From: CBDBFH01 sp965204775
Lineage (GTDB): Bacteria; Pseudomonadota; Alphaproteobacteria; JAPOUT01; G958296285
Length of the DNA: 64,000 nt
Assembly: GCA_965204775.1 (NCBI GenBank)
Contig: CBDBFH010000027.1
Location: 62,001-126,000 of the forward strand
Direction: 5' to 3'
Part shown: positions 8,939 to 16,917 of the stretch, piece after piece
Layout: the number at the start of each line of letters is the position of its first letter
How positions within the stretch are numbered: the first letter of the stretch is position 1
The notes under the pieces: generated by a model
What the model was told of the DNA's origin: nothing
The model's input: only the letters and a program-made list of their open reading frames with translations
Databases searched by the model: none
Program-made: the position numbers and the translations under genes

Positions 8939-9474
8939 CAGTTTTTTCCTTCGAGGGCGCAGATCCGGTGGCCCATCTCTTCCAGACCGCGCCTGCACCC
9001 GGCATCGCGGGTCAAGGCGTGGACGAGGAAAACCTTGCCCTGCCGCGCCGCGCTCTCCGGCCCGGTCTCAACCGGACCCATCTTGGCGGGCCCCGTCTCG
9101 ACTGTAACCGTGCCGGGGGTGAGCGTGATCGAATTGGCGAAAAGCGTGCGGCCCAGATCGGTGGTCTGCCTTGCCGTAACCTCGATCATCCCCGGCGAGA
9201 CCGGCAGCGACGGCGAGAGTATGATCCGGGCGACATCAATATTGGCCCTGGTGATCTCCCGGATCAGCCAGAAAAAATAGGAGAGCAAAGCCGTTCCGGG
9301 CCGAAACGCACCGTCGAGCCGGGCGGCCCGCCGCATTCTGATCCCGGCCCAGCCGGCCAGCAGCGCCGAAATTGCCCCCAAACCGGCGAAAAGCCCGGAA
9401 ACATGGCCCGAAAGCGCCAGCCAAAGCGCAAATAAAACCGCCGCGCTCCCGAAAAATTTACCGCTCCCGCGCAT
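8938..9474 (-). CDS. mrpE: Mrp antiporter subunit E, first gene of the Mrp operon
   Basis: The 178-residue protein has two N-terminal helices, the segment ANIDVARIILSPSLPVSPGM, and the MnhE motif TLFANSITLTPGTVTVE. It opens the E-F-G-DUF4040-B-C-D-D-small-D operon running to 1939. The C-terminal cytoplasmic domain carries an unusual insert (GPAKMGPVETGPESAARQ). No clear promoter was found in the 120 bases before it. Confidence 0.93.
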   Translation of the reverse strand: MRGSGKFFGSAAVLFALWLALSGHVSGLFAGLGAISALLAGWAGIRMRRAARLDGAFRPGTALLSYFFWLIREITRANIDVARIILSPSLPVSPGMIEVTARQTTDLGRTLFANSITLTPGTVTVETGPAKMGPVETGPESAARQGKVFLVHALTRDAGCRRGLEEMGHRICALEGKN

Positions 9475-9597
9475 GGCCGATCCGCCCCCGTCTGTGCGCT
9501 GAATCGGGCATGACTATGCCTGATTGCCGCCCGCTTGTCATCTGCGCCGGTATGGTGTGTTATAGACTTAAGGCGTAGTTTCAGGGCCTTGCGGGCA

Positions 9598-10233
9598 ATG
9601 GAAAATTTAAAAAGCGAGCGAGGCCGAAGCGGGTGGATGGAAAACTCTCCCCGTCCTTTCCGTCTGAAGGGGGCGGTCAAGTGGTTCGACCCGCAGCGCG
9701 GCTACGGCATGATCCTGCCCGAGGCCGGGGAGGGGCCGCAGGAGAGCGCCGGGCCGGGCGATATTTTCATTCACATCACCTGCGTGCGCCGGGCCGGGCA
9801 TGATCCGGAAATCATGCAGCCGGGGGCCATCGTCACCTGCGAAGTCAGCCGGGGGCCAAAGGGGCTGCAGGCTCTGGAGATTCTGAACATCGAAGGGGGC
9901 GGAACACTCGCGCCCCCGCGCGATATTTCAACCGAGCGCGCCTTCTTCGCCGGGGTCCGCCAGCGCGAGGCCCTCCAGGAGGCCGAGGTCAAATGGTTCA
10001 ACGCCCAGCGCGGCTACGGCTTCCTGACCCGCAAGGAGGGCGGTCCCGATATTTTCATCTCCTCCCGCGTCCTGCGCCAGACCGATATGGCCGATCTCTA
10101 TCCCGGCCAGCGCGTCATGGTGCGCATCGAAGAGGGCAAGAGCGGCTTGATGGCCGCCGAGGTCGTCGCCCAACCGGTCATCTACCGGCGGCGCGGCATG
10201 CTGGACGAGAAAAAAACCGGGGGCGGCTCCTGA
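9598..10233 (+). CDS. Double cold-shock-domain protein
   Basis: Two nucleic-acid-binding CSDs lie in tandem. The first has KWFDPQRGYGMI (RNP1) and DIFIHI (RNP2); the second has KWFNAQRGYGFL and DIFISS. Tandem-CSD proteins of about 180-210 residues are common in alphaproteobacteria and act as RNA chaperones. The start is uncertain: MENLKSERG at 9598 and MENSPRPF at 9637 are both possible and neither has a strong ribosome site. A TTGTCA/TATAGA pair at 9535-9566 could be a promoter, but its 20-base spacing is long. The gene diverges from the Mrp operon. Confidence 0.88.
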   Translation: MENLKSERGRSGWMENSPRPFRLKGAVKWFDPQRGYGMILPEAGEGPQESAGPGDIFIHITCVRRAGHDPEIMQPGAIVTCEVSRGPKGLQALEILNIEGGGTLAPPRDISTERAFFAGVRQREALQEAEVKWFNAQRGYGFLTRKEGGPDIFISSRVLRQTDMADLYPGQRVMVRIEEGKSGLMAAEVVAQPVIYRRRGMLDEKKTGGGS

Positions 10234-10667
10234 CCTCTCCCCCCGGCAGGCCCGCTCCGGAAGGCTTCCGCTCCCGGTCCGCCGGGCGCGTGGGCTTCTC
10301 GACCCTGTCCGGGCCGTTCCATTACAAAATGGAGGGCGAGACGCTCCTGCAGGGCCTCTGGATCGAGGCCCGGCATCTGAACAGGACCGGGATCGTTCAC
10401 GGAGGCCTCCTCCTCACCCTCGCCGACAGCACCATCGGCGCACAGGCCACGCTGGCCACCGGCGCAAGAACCGTGACCATCCAGCTGAACAGCCGCTTTC
10501 TGGTCCCGGTCCGGCAGGGCCAGTGGCTCGAAGCCCGCGCCCGGATCCGAAAAATCACCCGAACCCTCGTCTTCTGCGACGCCGAACTACAGGCCGGGCA
10601 GCGTCTGGTCTTTCTGGCCGGCGCCGTCTGCCGCCGGCTCCGCCCCCAGCCGAAACCCCCTGCATGA
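10230..10667 (+). CDS. PaaI-family hotdog-fold thioesterase
   Basis: The protein of about 145 residues has the hotdog signature RTGIVHGGLLLTLADSTIG, with the conserved HGG loop and aspartate, and a second-half LNSRFLVPVRQGQWLEARA. The family hydrolyses acyl-CoA thioesters; the substrate is unknown. Homologous N-termini begin around APEGF, upstream of which no ATG exists. A CTG at 10230 would overlap the preceding stop as CTGA, and a GTG at 10290 is the fallback start giving a 125-residue protein. Its end lies 53 bases before tRNA-Pro. Confidence 0.8.
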   Translation: MTSPPGRPAPEGFRSRSAGRVGFSTLSGPFHYKMEGETLLQGLWIEARHLNRTGIVHGGLLLTLADSTIGAQATLATGARTVTIQLNSRFLVPVRQGQWLEARARIRKITRTLVFCDAELQAGQRLVFLAGAVCRRLRPQPKPPA

Positions 10668-10720
10668 AAAGGCAAAATCTGCCATACTGCCCCTCCGCCC
10701 AATCCGGCGGACAGCCGGGG

Positions 10721-10794
10721 CGGGGCATGGCGCAGTCTGGAAGCGCACCTGCTTTGGGAGCAGGGGGTCGCAGGTTCGAATCCTGCTGCCCCGA
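10721..10794 (+). tRNA. tRNA-Pro (anticodon TGG)
   Basis: The full cloverleaf is visible. The acceptor arm CGGGGCA pairs with TGCCCCG at 10787-10793. The anticodon stem CCTGC/GCAGG encloses loop TTTGGGA with TGG at 10755-10757. The T-loop GTTCGAATC is canonical. The discriminator is A at 10794 and CCA is not encoded. Confidence 0.96.
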
Positions 10795-10830
10795 CGCCGG
10801 CCTCCGCAACGCAACCACACAGGAGCGGCC

Positions 10831-11148
10831 ATGCTCAAAGCCCGCCTCTACCGCCCCGACAGAACCCCAACCCAGTCGGCCCCCGAAGGGGAGGCCCGGC
10901 CCTGGGCGCTGGAATTCGAGCCGCAGGCGGCGCGCTTCCTCGATCCCCTCACCGGCTGGACCGGAAGCCGCGACGCCCGCAGTCAGGTCGTCCTGCGCTT
11001 CGAGACCCGCGAGCAGGCGCTCGATTTCGCCCGGCGGCGCGGCCTCGACGTCCACCAGCAGGCCGAGGCCCCGGCAAAGACCCGCCGGGCGGCAAAAACC
11101 TATGCGGATAATTTCAGTTATGATCGCCCCGATCCGTGGACGCATTGA
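10831..11148 (+). CDS. NDUFS4-like accessory subunit of respiratory complex I
   Basis: The 105-residue protein matches the ETC complex I NDUFS4 (18 kDa) family. It has an N-terminal ARLYRPDRTPTQSA, then WALEFEP, DPLTGWTGSRD, LRFETREQALDFARRRG, and the C-terminal signature KTYADNFSYDRPDPWTH. In alphaproteobacteria this supernumerary subunit is encoded away from the nuo operon, as here. It lies alone between tRNA-Pro and tRNA-Arg, with an AGGAG ribosome site before the ATG. Confidence 0.92.
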   Translation: MLKARLYRPDRTPTQSAPEGEARPWALEFEPQAARFLDPLTGWTGSRDARSQVVLRFETREQALDFARRRGLDVHQQAEAPAKTRRAAKTYADNFSYDRPDPWTH

Positions 11149-11176
11149 TCTATCCGGAGCCGGCAGGCCGTCACAT

Positions 11177-11253
11177 GCGCCCGTAGCTCAACCGGATAGA
11201 GCATCGGCCTTCTAAGCCGGCGGTTGCAGGTTCGAGTCCTGCCGGGCGCGCCA
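11177..11253 (+). tRNA. tRNA-Arg (anticodon TCT)
   Basis: Acceptor GCGCCCG at 11177-11183 pairs with CGGGCGC at 11243-11249. The discriminator is G and CCA is encoded. The anticodon loop CTTCTAA carries TCT at 11211-11213. The T-arm is GGTTCGAGTCC. Confidence 0.96.
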
Positions 11254-11290
11254 CCGCTTCACCGCGAGGCGAGAAAAAGAGAGCGCAAAC

Positions 11291-12190
11291 ATGAATTACA
11301 TCGCACGGCATTGGCGCGGCGAACTCTCCCTGCCGGTCAGTTTCTGGGGCAACTGGCTCGGCGTGACGCTGCTCTTCGGGGCCGCCGGTCTTGTCATCAT
11401 CGAGTTCGAACTCGTTTCGCTCGACTCGCCGCGCACCCTCGCCGCGGGCTTCCTCTTTCTGTCACTCTTCGTCATCACCGCGACGGTCTGGCAGGTCGTC
11501 GGCATCTGGCGCGCCGCCCGAAAATACATCCGCGTCCATGCCGGACGCCTGAAAAGACTATGGGGGGCCGCCGCAATCGGCGTCGCGGCCATCGTCGCCG
11601 TCTCCAGCGCCTATGACCTCGCCGCCAGACTCCTCCCTCAGGCCGTCATCACCGGACTGATCGCCTTCGACTACAATCTCTACGGCAACTACCGCATCAG
11701 CCTCGCCCCCGGCGGCGAGGAGCTGCGCATCATGGGCGGCTTCGGCATCGGACTCGCCGAAGACGTGCGCGCCCAACTCGACCGCTCCCCCGCGGTCCGG
11801 CGGATCAGCCTCACCAGCCCCGGCGGGAATATCGAAGAAGCCCGCAAACTCGCCCGCCTCATCGAAGCGCGCGGCCTCGACACCTACACCGCCAAATCCT
11901 GCGCCAGCGCCTGCATCCTCGCCTATGCCGCCGGACGCCGCCGCCTCATCGGCCAAGAGGGCAAACTCGGCTTCCACCAATACTACTTCCCCGGAATCCT
12001 GCGCGAACAGGCCCGCGCCGAAGAGGAAAAAGGCGAGACCTATCTCCTCTCGCGCGGAATCACCCCCGCCTTCGTCGCCAAAGTCCACCGCGCCCTGCCC
12101 CGCAATATGTGGATCCCCGGCCACGAAGAATTGTTGGCCGCCCGCTTCGTGACCGGCTACCATCAGGAAAGAGAGGCGGAGCAGGAGTGA
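11291..12190 (+). CDS. Membrane protein with ClpP/crotonase-like periplasmic domain (COG3904 type)
   Basis: The 299-residue protein has three likely membrane helices (about 22-40, 50-72 and 91-106). A soluble domain follows, with a strand RRISLTSPGGNIEEARKLA, then TAKSCASACILAYAAG and KLGFHQYY. This arrangement resembles Clp-protease-fold proteins, in which the SxAC serine (S206) and the following histidine (H229) would be nucleophile and base. Proteolysis is inferred from fold only; many COG3904 proteins are uncharacterised. It is followed by a Sel1 lipoprotein gene after 13 bases and probably co-transcribed. Confidence 0.75.
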   Translation: MNYIARHWRGELSLPVSFWGNWLGVTLLFGAAGLVIIEFELVSLDSPRTLAAGFLFLSLFVITATVWQVVGIWRAARKYIRVHAGRLKRLWGAAAIGVAAIVAVSSAYDLAARLLPQAVITGLIAFDYNLYGNYRISLAPGGEELRIMGGFGIGLAEDVRAQLDRSPAVRRISLTSPGGNIEEARKLARLIEARGLDTYTAKSCASACILAYAAGRRRLIGQEGKLGFHQYYFPGILREQARAEEEKGETYLLSRGITPAFVAKVHRALPRNMWIPGHEELLAARFVTGYHQEREAEQE

Positions 12191-12203
12191 AGGCGGAGTT
12201 CAG

Positions 12204-12827
12204 ATGACGCGCAAGACTCACTTGGCGGCGCTGGCGGCGGCGGCGTTGCTCTGCGCCTGCGCCGCGCTCTCGCCTTCGGGCTGGAGCGGCGCCAAACTCT
12301 ACCAGATGGGCCGCTACGACGAGGCGCTCGCCGTCTGGACGCGCGAAGCAAAACAGGGCGATCCCGTCGCCGCCTACCGGCTGGGCCGCGAATATCTCGA
12401 CGGCAAGGAGGGCGTCACCGCCCGCAATCTGCCCGGCGCCGTCGCCTTGCTCAAGCAGGCCGCGCAGGGCGGCGAAGCGCGCGCCCAGATGGACCTCGCC
12501 AGCCTCTACGACGCCGGGCTGGGCGTCGAGCGCGACCTCAAACGCGCCGCCGAATGGTATCTCGCCGCCGCCCGGCAGGGCCTGCCCGATGCGCAGCACA
12601 ATATCGCCACCATGTATGAAACCGGCGAGGGCCTCGAAAAGAAGGACCTCCCCCGCGCCTATATGTTCTACCGGCTGTCCATCCGCAACGGCTTCACCCA
12701 TTTCGCCCAGCCCAAACTCGATGCGCTCGCAAAGCGCATGACCCCCGGCCAGATCGCCAGAGGCACTCTGCTCCTCTCCGTCTTCAGGCCGTCCGGCCCG
12801 GCGGCGGCAAAGACCGCGCGGCCCTAG
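12204..12827 (+). CDS. Sel1-repeat lipoprotein
   Basis: The 207-residue protein starts with a lipoprotein signal (MTRKTHLAALAAAALLCACA). Its lipobox LLCAC contains two cysteines; the first, C17, or C19 would be lipidated. At least three Sel1/TPR-like repeats follow: AAYRLGREYLDG, AQMDLASLYDAGLGVERD and AQHNIATMYETGEG. Such repeats mediate protein contacts. The partner is unknown, but co-location suggests the upstream ClpP-fold membrane protein. Confidence 0.87.
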   Translation: MTRKTHLAALAAAALLCACAALSPSGWSGAKLYQMGRYDEALAVWTREAKQGDPVAAYRLGREYLDGKEGVTARNLPGAVALLKQAAQGGEARAQMDLASLYDAGLGVERDLKRAAEWYLAAARQGLPDAQHNIATMYETGEGLEKKDLPRAYMFYRLSIRNGFTHFAQPKLDALAKRMTPGQIARGTLLLSVFRPSGPAAAKTARP

Positions 12828-12839
12828 GACGCAAAACGC

Positions 12840-13064
12840 TCAGGACGCCTCGAAGCGGGCCAGAGCCTGCCCCTCCTCGACAATCTCCTCCTCCTTGACC
12901 AGAATCTCCGCCACCACCCCGTCCGCCGGAGCCGGAACCGGAATTTCCATCTTCATCGATTCCAGAATCATGATCGTCTCGTCCCGCGCCAGTTTCTGGC
13001 CGGGCCGGGCCTCGATTTTCCAGACCATGCCGCCGGTCTCGGCTTTGACGTCCAGTTGAGCCAT
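12840..13064 (-). CDS. Stand-alone biotinyl carrier domain (BCCP-like)
   Basis: The 74-residue protein is a single biotin/lipoyl attachment domain. The biotin site is K38 in ESMKMEIPV, and the second half PADGVVAEILVKEEEIVEEG is typical. It would carry carboxyl groups for a biotin-dependent carboxylase, but no carboxylase subunit is encoded nearby. The ATG at 13064 starts cleanly after modB; longer open frames here are shadows of modB. Similar short carrier proteins are annotated as acetyl-CoA carboxylase biotin carboxyl carrier subunits; the real partner is unknown. Confidence 0.87.
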   Translation of the reverse strand: MAQLDVKAETGGMVWKIEARPGQKLARDETIMILESMKMEIPVPAPADGVVAEILVKEEEIVEEGQALARFEAS

Positions 13065-13080
13065 CCAACCTCTCCTCCCC

Positions 13081-13785
13081 TCAGCCTGGCGCGGAAGCAG
13101 CCCGCGCCCGAAACAGGCGGTCCAGCAAATCAACCGCCGCCAGCGCCGCCCCGGCCAGCAGCAGCGATAAAATAACAAGCCGCAAACCCGCCCATTCGCC
13201 CCCCGGCATTTGCAGCGCGCTGTAAAGGGCGAGCGGCAAAGTGCGGGTCTCGCCCGGAATGTTGGCGACAAAGGTGATCGTCGCCCCGAACTCGCCCAGC
13301 GCGCGGGCAAAGCCCAAAATCGCCCCGGCCAGCAGACCCCGCCCGGCAAGGGGCAGCGTGACTTTGAGGCGCATATGAACCGGCGTCGCACCCAATGTGC
13401 GGGCGGCTTTTTCCAGCATCGGGTCAATCGCCTCGACCGCCAGCCGGATCGCCCGCACCATAAGCGGAAAGCCCATCACCGCCGCCGCCAGCGCCGCCCC
13501 CTTCCAGTTAAAGGCGAAACTCAGCCCGAACCACTGATCAAGACTCTCCCCCAGCAGACCCCGCCGCCCCAGCAGCAAAAGCAGAAGATAGCCTACTGCA
13601 ACCGGCGGCACCACCAGGGGCAGGTGAATCAGGCCGTCCACGAAAAATTTCCCCGGAAAATTCTTGCGCGCCATCACCACCGCCAAAGCCGCCGCGAAGG
13701 GCAGGGCAAGCCCCGTTCCCCACAGCGCCGCCTTGAGCGAGAGCAGCAGCGCCTCAATTTCAAAAGGCGAGAGGGTCACCGGCAT
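13081..13785 (-). CDS. modB: Molybdate ABC transporter permease
   Basis: The 234-residue protein has about five membrane helices and the ABC permease coupling loop EKAARTLGATPVHMRLKVTLP, with the EAA-type motif before GFARALGEFGATITFVANIPG. That last stretch is diagnostic of ModB. It overlaps modA by ten bases. No modC ATPase gene follows; the next gene downstream is the biotinyl carrier. Confidence 0.94.
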   Translation of the reverse strand: MPVTLSPFEIEALLLSLKAALWGTGLALPFAAALAVVMARKNFPGKFFVDGLIHLPLVVPPVAVGYLLLLLLGRRGLLGESLDQWFGLSFAFNWKGAALAAAVMGFPLMVRAIRLAVEAIDPMLEKAARTLGATPVHMRLKVTLPLAGRGLLAGAILGFARALGEFGATITFVANIPGETRTLPLALYSALQMPGGEWAGLRLVILSLLLAGAALAAVDLLDRLFRARAASAPG

Positions 13786-14543
13786 CCGCTTTCGCCGGGC
13801 GGGCGAAAGCCGTAAGCGGCAAGCCGCCCGGCCCCCGGCCCCCGCAAAAAGCCCAGAAAATCGCCTGCGCCGGATTCTTCCCCGATCAGGGCGGCCAGAT
13901 AGAGGATCGGATCATGGCTGGCTTCAGGCAGGGGCAGGGCGCGCAATTGCGGCATATCATGCAGGTCGCTGGCATAGAGAATCCCCGCCGCCGCCTCGCC
14001 CCGCGCCAGCCAGGCGCGCGCGGCCTGGGCATGGGGCGCAAAAATCGCCGCCGCCCGCGCCGCCTCCCACAGACCCAGATGGGTCAGCGCCTGCCGGGCA
14101 TAAAGCCCGGCAGGCACACTGTCCGGATCAGCCAGAATCAGCCGCCCGGCGCGCAAGGCGGCGCGCAGCCCGGCGGCGGGAGACAGACCCGCCAGCGCCG
14201 GGCCGGAGGCCGAAACCGCCAGAACCAGACGATTACAGGCCAAAATCACCTCCGTCCCCGGCGCGATCCGGCCTCGCGCCGCCAGCCAGGAGACCCATTG
14301 CGGATCGGCGGAAATAAAGATTGCGGCGGGCGCGCCGGCCTCGATCTGGCGGGCCAGCCGGGCGCTGGCACCCGGAACGATCACGGGACGGGCATGGCCG
14401 TCCGGCGCATAATGCTGCGCGAGAACTTCGAGGGCAGGGGCCAGACTGCTGGCGGCGAAAACCTTCGGCCCCGCTTCGCCCCCCCGCGCCGGGGCGCTCA
14501 GGCAGGCGAGCAGGACAAAAACCCCGATCCCCGCCCGCCTCAT
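13776..14543 (-). CDS. modA: Periplasmic molybdate-binding protein
   Basis: The 255-residue protein has a signal peptide (MRRAGIGVFVLLACLSAPARG), then the ModA N-terminus VFAASSLAPALEVLAQHY. GASARLARQIEAGAPAAIFISAD and ADPDSVPAGLYARQAL are family motifs that line the oxyanion pocket. It feeds molybdate to ModB. Molybdenum is required by the cox-type hydroxylase at the left edge of the window. It overlaps metC by four bases. Confidence 0.93.
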   Translation of the reverse strand: MRRAGIGVFVLLACLSAPARGGEAGPKVFAASSLAPALEVLAQHYAPDGHARPVIVPGASARLARQIEAGAPAAIFISADPQWVSWLAARGRIAPGTEVILACNRLVLAVSASGPALAGLSPAAGLRAALRAGRLILADPDSVPAGLYARQALTHLGLWEAARAAAIFAPHAQAARAWLARGEAAAGILYASDLHDMPQLRALPLPEASHDPILYLAALIGEESGAGDFLGFLRGPGAGRLAAYGFRPPGESGCR

Positions 14544-15727
14544 GGCGCGCCGCCGGGAAAGGCCCGCGCCAGACCGGCGGCCAAATCCTCTTCCAGATCG
14601 CGCGCATCTTCCAGCCCGGCATGGACGCGCAACAGGATTCCCCCGCTCTCGAAACGCCGCACCGTCCGGATCAGCGCGGCGGGCAGGATCAGACTCTCAA
14701 AACCGCCCCAGGAATAGCCCATGCCGAACAGCGCGAGATCGTCAAGCATGGCGGCCAGCGCCTCTTCCGGACAGGCCGTCAAAACAAAGCCAAACAATCC
14801 GCTCGCGCCGGTGAAGTCGCGCCGCCACAGATCATGCTGCGGATGAGAGGCCAGACCCGGATGAATCACCCGCCGCACCTCCGGGCGCGACTCCAGAAAG
14901 CGGGCCAGCGCCAGACCCGTCTCCTGATGCCGCTCCAGCCGCAGACCAAGCGTGCGAAGCCCGCGCAGGGTCAGATAAATATCGTCGGCCCCGGCGCACA
15001 GGCCCAGCGCGCGATGGCCCCGGCGCAGCCGGGCGCATGGCTCGCCTTTCGCGCTGATCGTCCCCAGCAGGAGATCGGCGTGGCCGGCGAGATATTTGGT
15101 CGCCGCATTGATCGAAACATCCGCCCCCAGCGCCAGCGGCTTGAGGAACAGCGGCGTCGCCCACGTGTTGTCGGCGATCAGCCAGGCCCCGGCCTCGCGC
15201 GCGATTTCCCCCAGCGCCGGAATGTCCTGAACCTCAAACGTGTGCGAACTGGGCGACTCGGCGAAAATCGCGCGGGTGCGTCCGGTCAGCCGCCGCCGGG
15301 CGTCTTCCGGATCGGTCGGATCGTAATAGGCGGTCTCAATCCCCAGGCGGGCCAGAACCGAGTCGCAAAAGCGCCGGGTCGGGCCATACACCCCGTCGCT
15401 GACCAGAAGCCCGTCGCCCTGTTCCAGCAGCGACAGCAGCGTCCCGGCAATCGCCCCCAGACCCGATGAGGCCAGCAGGGTCTCCTCCGCCCCCTCCAGC
15501 GCGCTGACCACCTCGCACAGCGCCCGCGAGGACGGCGTCGCCCGCCGTCCGTAGTAAAAAGGCTCCGACCGCTCGCGCAGGCTTTTCAGCGTCGGGAACA
15601 GCACCGTCGAACCCCGGAAGGGCGGGATATTGACCATCCCGTAATGGCCTTGCGGGTCGCGCCCCAATCGGGCGAGGTCGCTGGCCGCTCCCCTGCGCCC
15701 CGCCTTCGCTTTGCCGCTCTTCTTCAT
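14540..15727 (-). CDS. metC: Cystathionine beta-lyase (PLP-dependent, Cys/Met metabolism family)
   Basis: The 395-residue enzyme cleaves cystathionine to homocysteine, pyruvate and ammonia in methionine synthesis. The PLP lysine is K211 in SINAATKYLAGHADLLLG. YGRRATPSSRALCEVVSALEGAE and DNTWATPLF are also family-typical. The ATG at 15727 was chosen; the upstream extension of the frame is antisense to aapJ. It diverges from aapJ with about 106 bases between them and is followed by modA with a four-base overlap. Confidence 0.92.
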   Translation of the reverse strand: MKKSGKAKAGRRGAASDLARLGRDPQGHYGMVNIPPFRGSTVLFPTLKSLRERSEPFYYGRRATPSSRALCEVVSALEGAEETLLASSGLGAIAGTLLSLLEQGDGLLVSDGVYGPTRRFCDSVLARLGIETAYYDPTDPEDARRRLTGRTRAIFAESPSSHTFEVQDIPALGEIAREAGAWLIADNTWATPLFLKPLALGADVSINAATKYLAGHADLLLGTISAKGEPCARLRRGHRALGLCAGADDIYLTLRGLRTLGLRLERHQETGLALARFLESRPEVRRVIHPGLASHPQHDLWRRDFTGASGLFGFVLTACPEEALAAMLDDLALFGMGYSWGGFESLILPAALIRTVRRFESGGILLRVHAGLEDARDLEEDLAAGLARAFPGGAP

Positions 15728-15833
15728 CGCCGCCCCGCCGCTTGCTGCGCTACAGGAACATCTTGACGATATGAGAGAAAAAATCCAACATTGCCGCGCA
15801 AAACACGGCGGGCAGAGGAGCACGGGCGGGAGA

Positions 15834-16892
15834 ATGAACGGAATGATCGAAGGCGGGCAAAACCGAAGCCCCGCCGCCCGCCTCGCGGCGGCGCTGGCGA
15901 TTGTGATGATCCCGGCGGCGGCCCGGGCGCAGACGGGCGGCTCGACGCTCGAGCAGGTCCGCGAAAAGGGCTTCGTCCAATGCGGCGTCAGCCAGGGGCT
16001 GGCCGGATTCTCCAACCCCGACGACCGGGGGCGCTGGCGCGGGATCGACGTCGATCTGTGCCGCGCCGTCGCCACCGCCGTCTTCGGAGACCCGGCCCGC
16101 GTCAAATACACCCCGCTCTCCGCCAAAGAGCGCTTCACCGCCCTCCAGTCGGGCGAGATCGACATCCTCTCCCGCAACACCACCTGGACCATGCAGCGCG
16201 ACGCCGCCCAGGGCCTCGAATTCGCCGGAGTCCTCTATTACGACGGTCAGGGCTTCATGGTGCGCAAGGCGCTGGGTGTGCGCAGCGCGCTCGAACTCTC
16301 CGGCGCCAGCGTCTGTGTCAACACCGGCACCACCACCGAACTCAACCTCGCCGACTATTTCCGCTCCAACCGGATGCAGTATGAGATCGTCACCTTCGAG
16401 AAAACCGACGAAACCGTCGCCGCCTATGACAAGGAGCGCTGCGACGTCTACACCACCGACCGCTCCGGCCTTTACGCCAACCGCCTCAAATTGCAGCGGC
16501 CCGCCGATCATGTCGTCCTGCCCGAAGTGATCTCAAAAGAGCCGCTCGGCCCCGCCGTGCGCCAGGGCGATGCGCAATGGGCCGACATCGTGCGCTGGAC
16601 GCTGGCGGCGATGATCAACGCCGAAGAACTCGGCGTCACCTCGCGCAACGCCACCCGCATGCGGCGGCAGACCGACGACCCCCGAATCCGCCGCCTCCTC
16701 GGGCGCGAAGGCAGACTGGGCCGCGCGCTTGGCCTCGGCGATGACTGGGCCTATAACATCGTCCGGCGGGTCGGCAATTATGGCGAGGTCTTCGAGCGCA
16801 ATCTGGGCAAGGACACGCCCCTCAAGATCGAGCGCGGCCTCAATGCCTTGTGGAGCAGGGACGGCCTGATCTTCGCCCCCCCCATCCGCTAG
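15834..16892 (+). CDS. aapJ: General L-amino-acid ABC transporter, periplasmic binding protein
   Basis: The 352-residue protein has a signal peptide ending AAARA before QTGGSTLEQVREKGF. The solute-binding motif GFSNPDDRGRWRGIDVDLCRAVA, then LSRNTTWTMQRDAAQGLEFAG and YTTDRSGLYANRL, are characteristic of AapJ. It captures a broad range of L-amino acids. The ATG at 15834 was preferred over an earlier one because it is preceded by GGCGGGAGA and starts the signal peptide. A weak TTGACG-N17-CAACAT at 15763-15791 could be its promoter. Confidence 0.95.
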   Translation: MNGMIEGGQNRSPAARLAAALAIVMIPAAARAQTGGSTLEQVREKGFVQCGVSQGLAGFSNPDDRGRWRGIDVDLCRAVATAVFGDPARVKYTPLSAKERFTALQSGEIDILSRNTTWTMQRDAAQGLEFAGVLYYDGQGFMVRKALGVRSALELSGASVCVNTGTTTELNLADYFRSNRMQYEIVTFEKTDETVAAYDKERCDVYTTDRSGLYANRLKLQRPADHVVLPEVISKEPLGPAVRQGDAQWADIVRWTLAAMINAEELGVTSRNATRMRRQTDDPRIRRLLGREGRLGRALGLGDDWAYNIVRRVGNYGEVFERNLGKDTPLKIERGLNALWSRDGLIFAPPIR

Positions 16893-16917
16893 ACCCAACG
16901 CCTTTCGCAATCCCTTC

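Noticed and set aside
15763..15791. Promoter for aapJ (TTGACG-N17-CAACAT)
   Set aside because: The -10 matches only about half the consensus; it is mentioned under aapJ but not listed as a feature.
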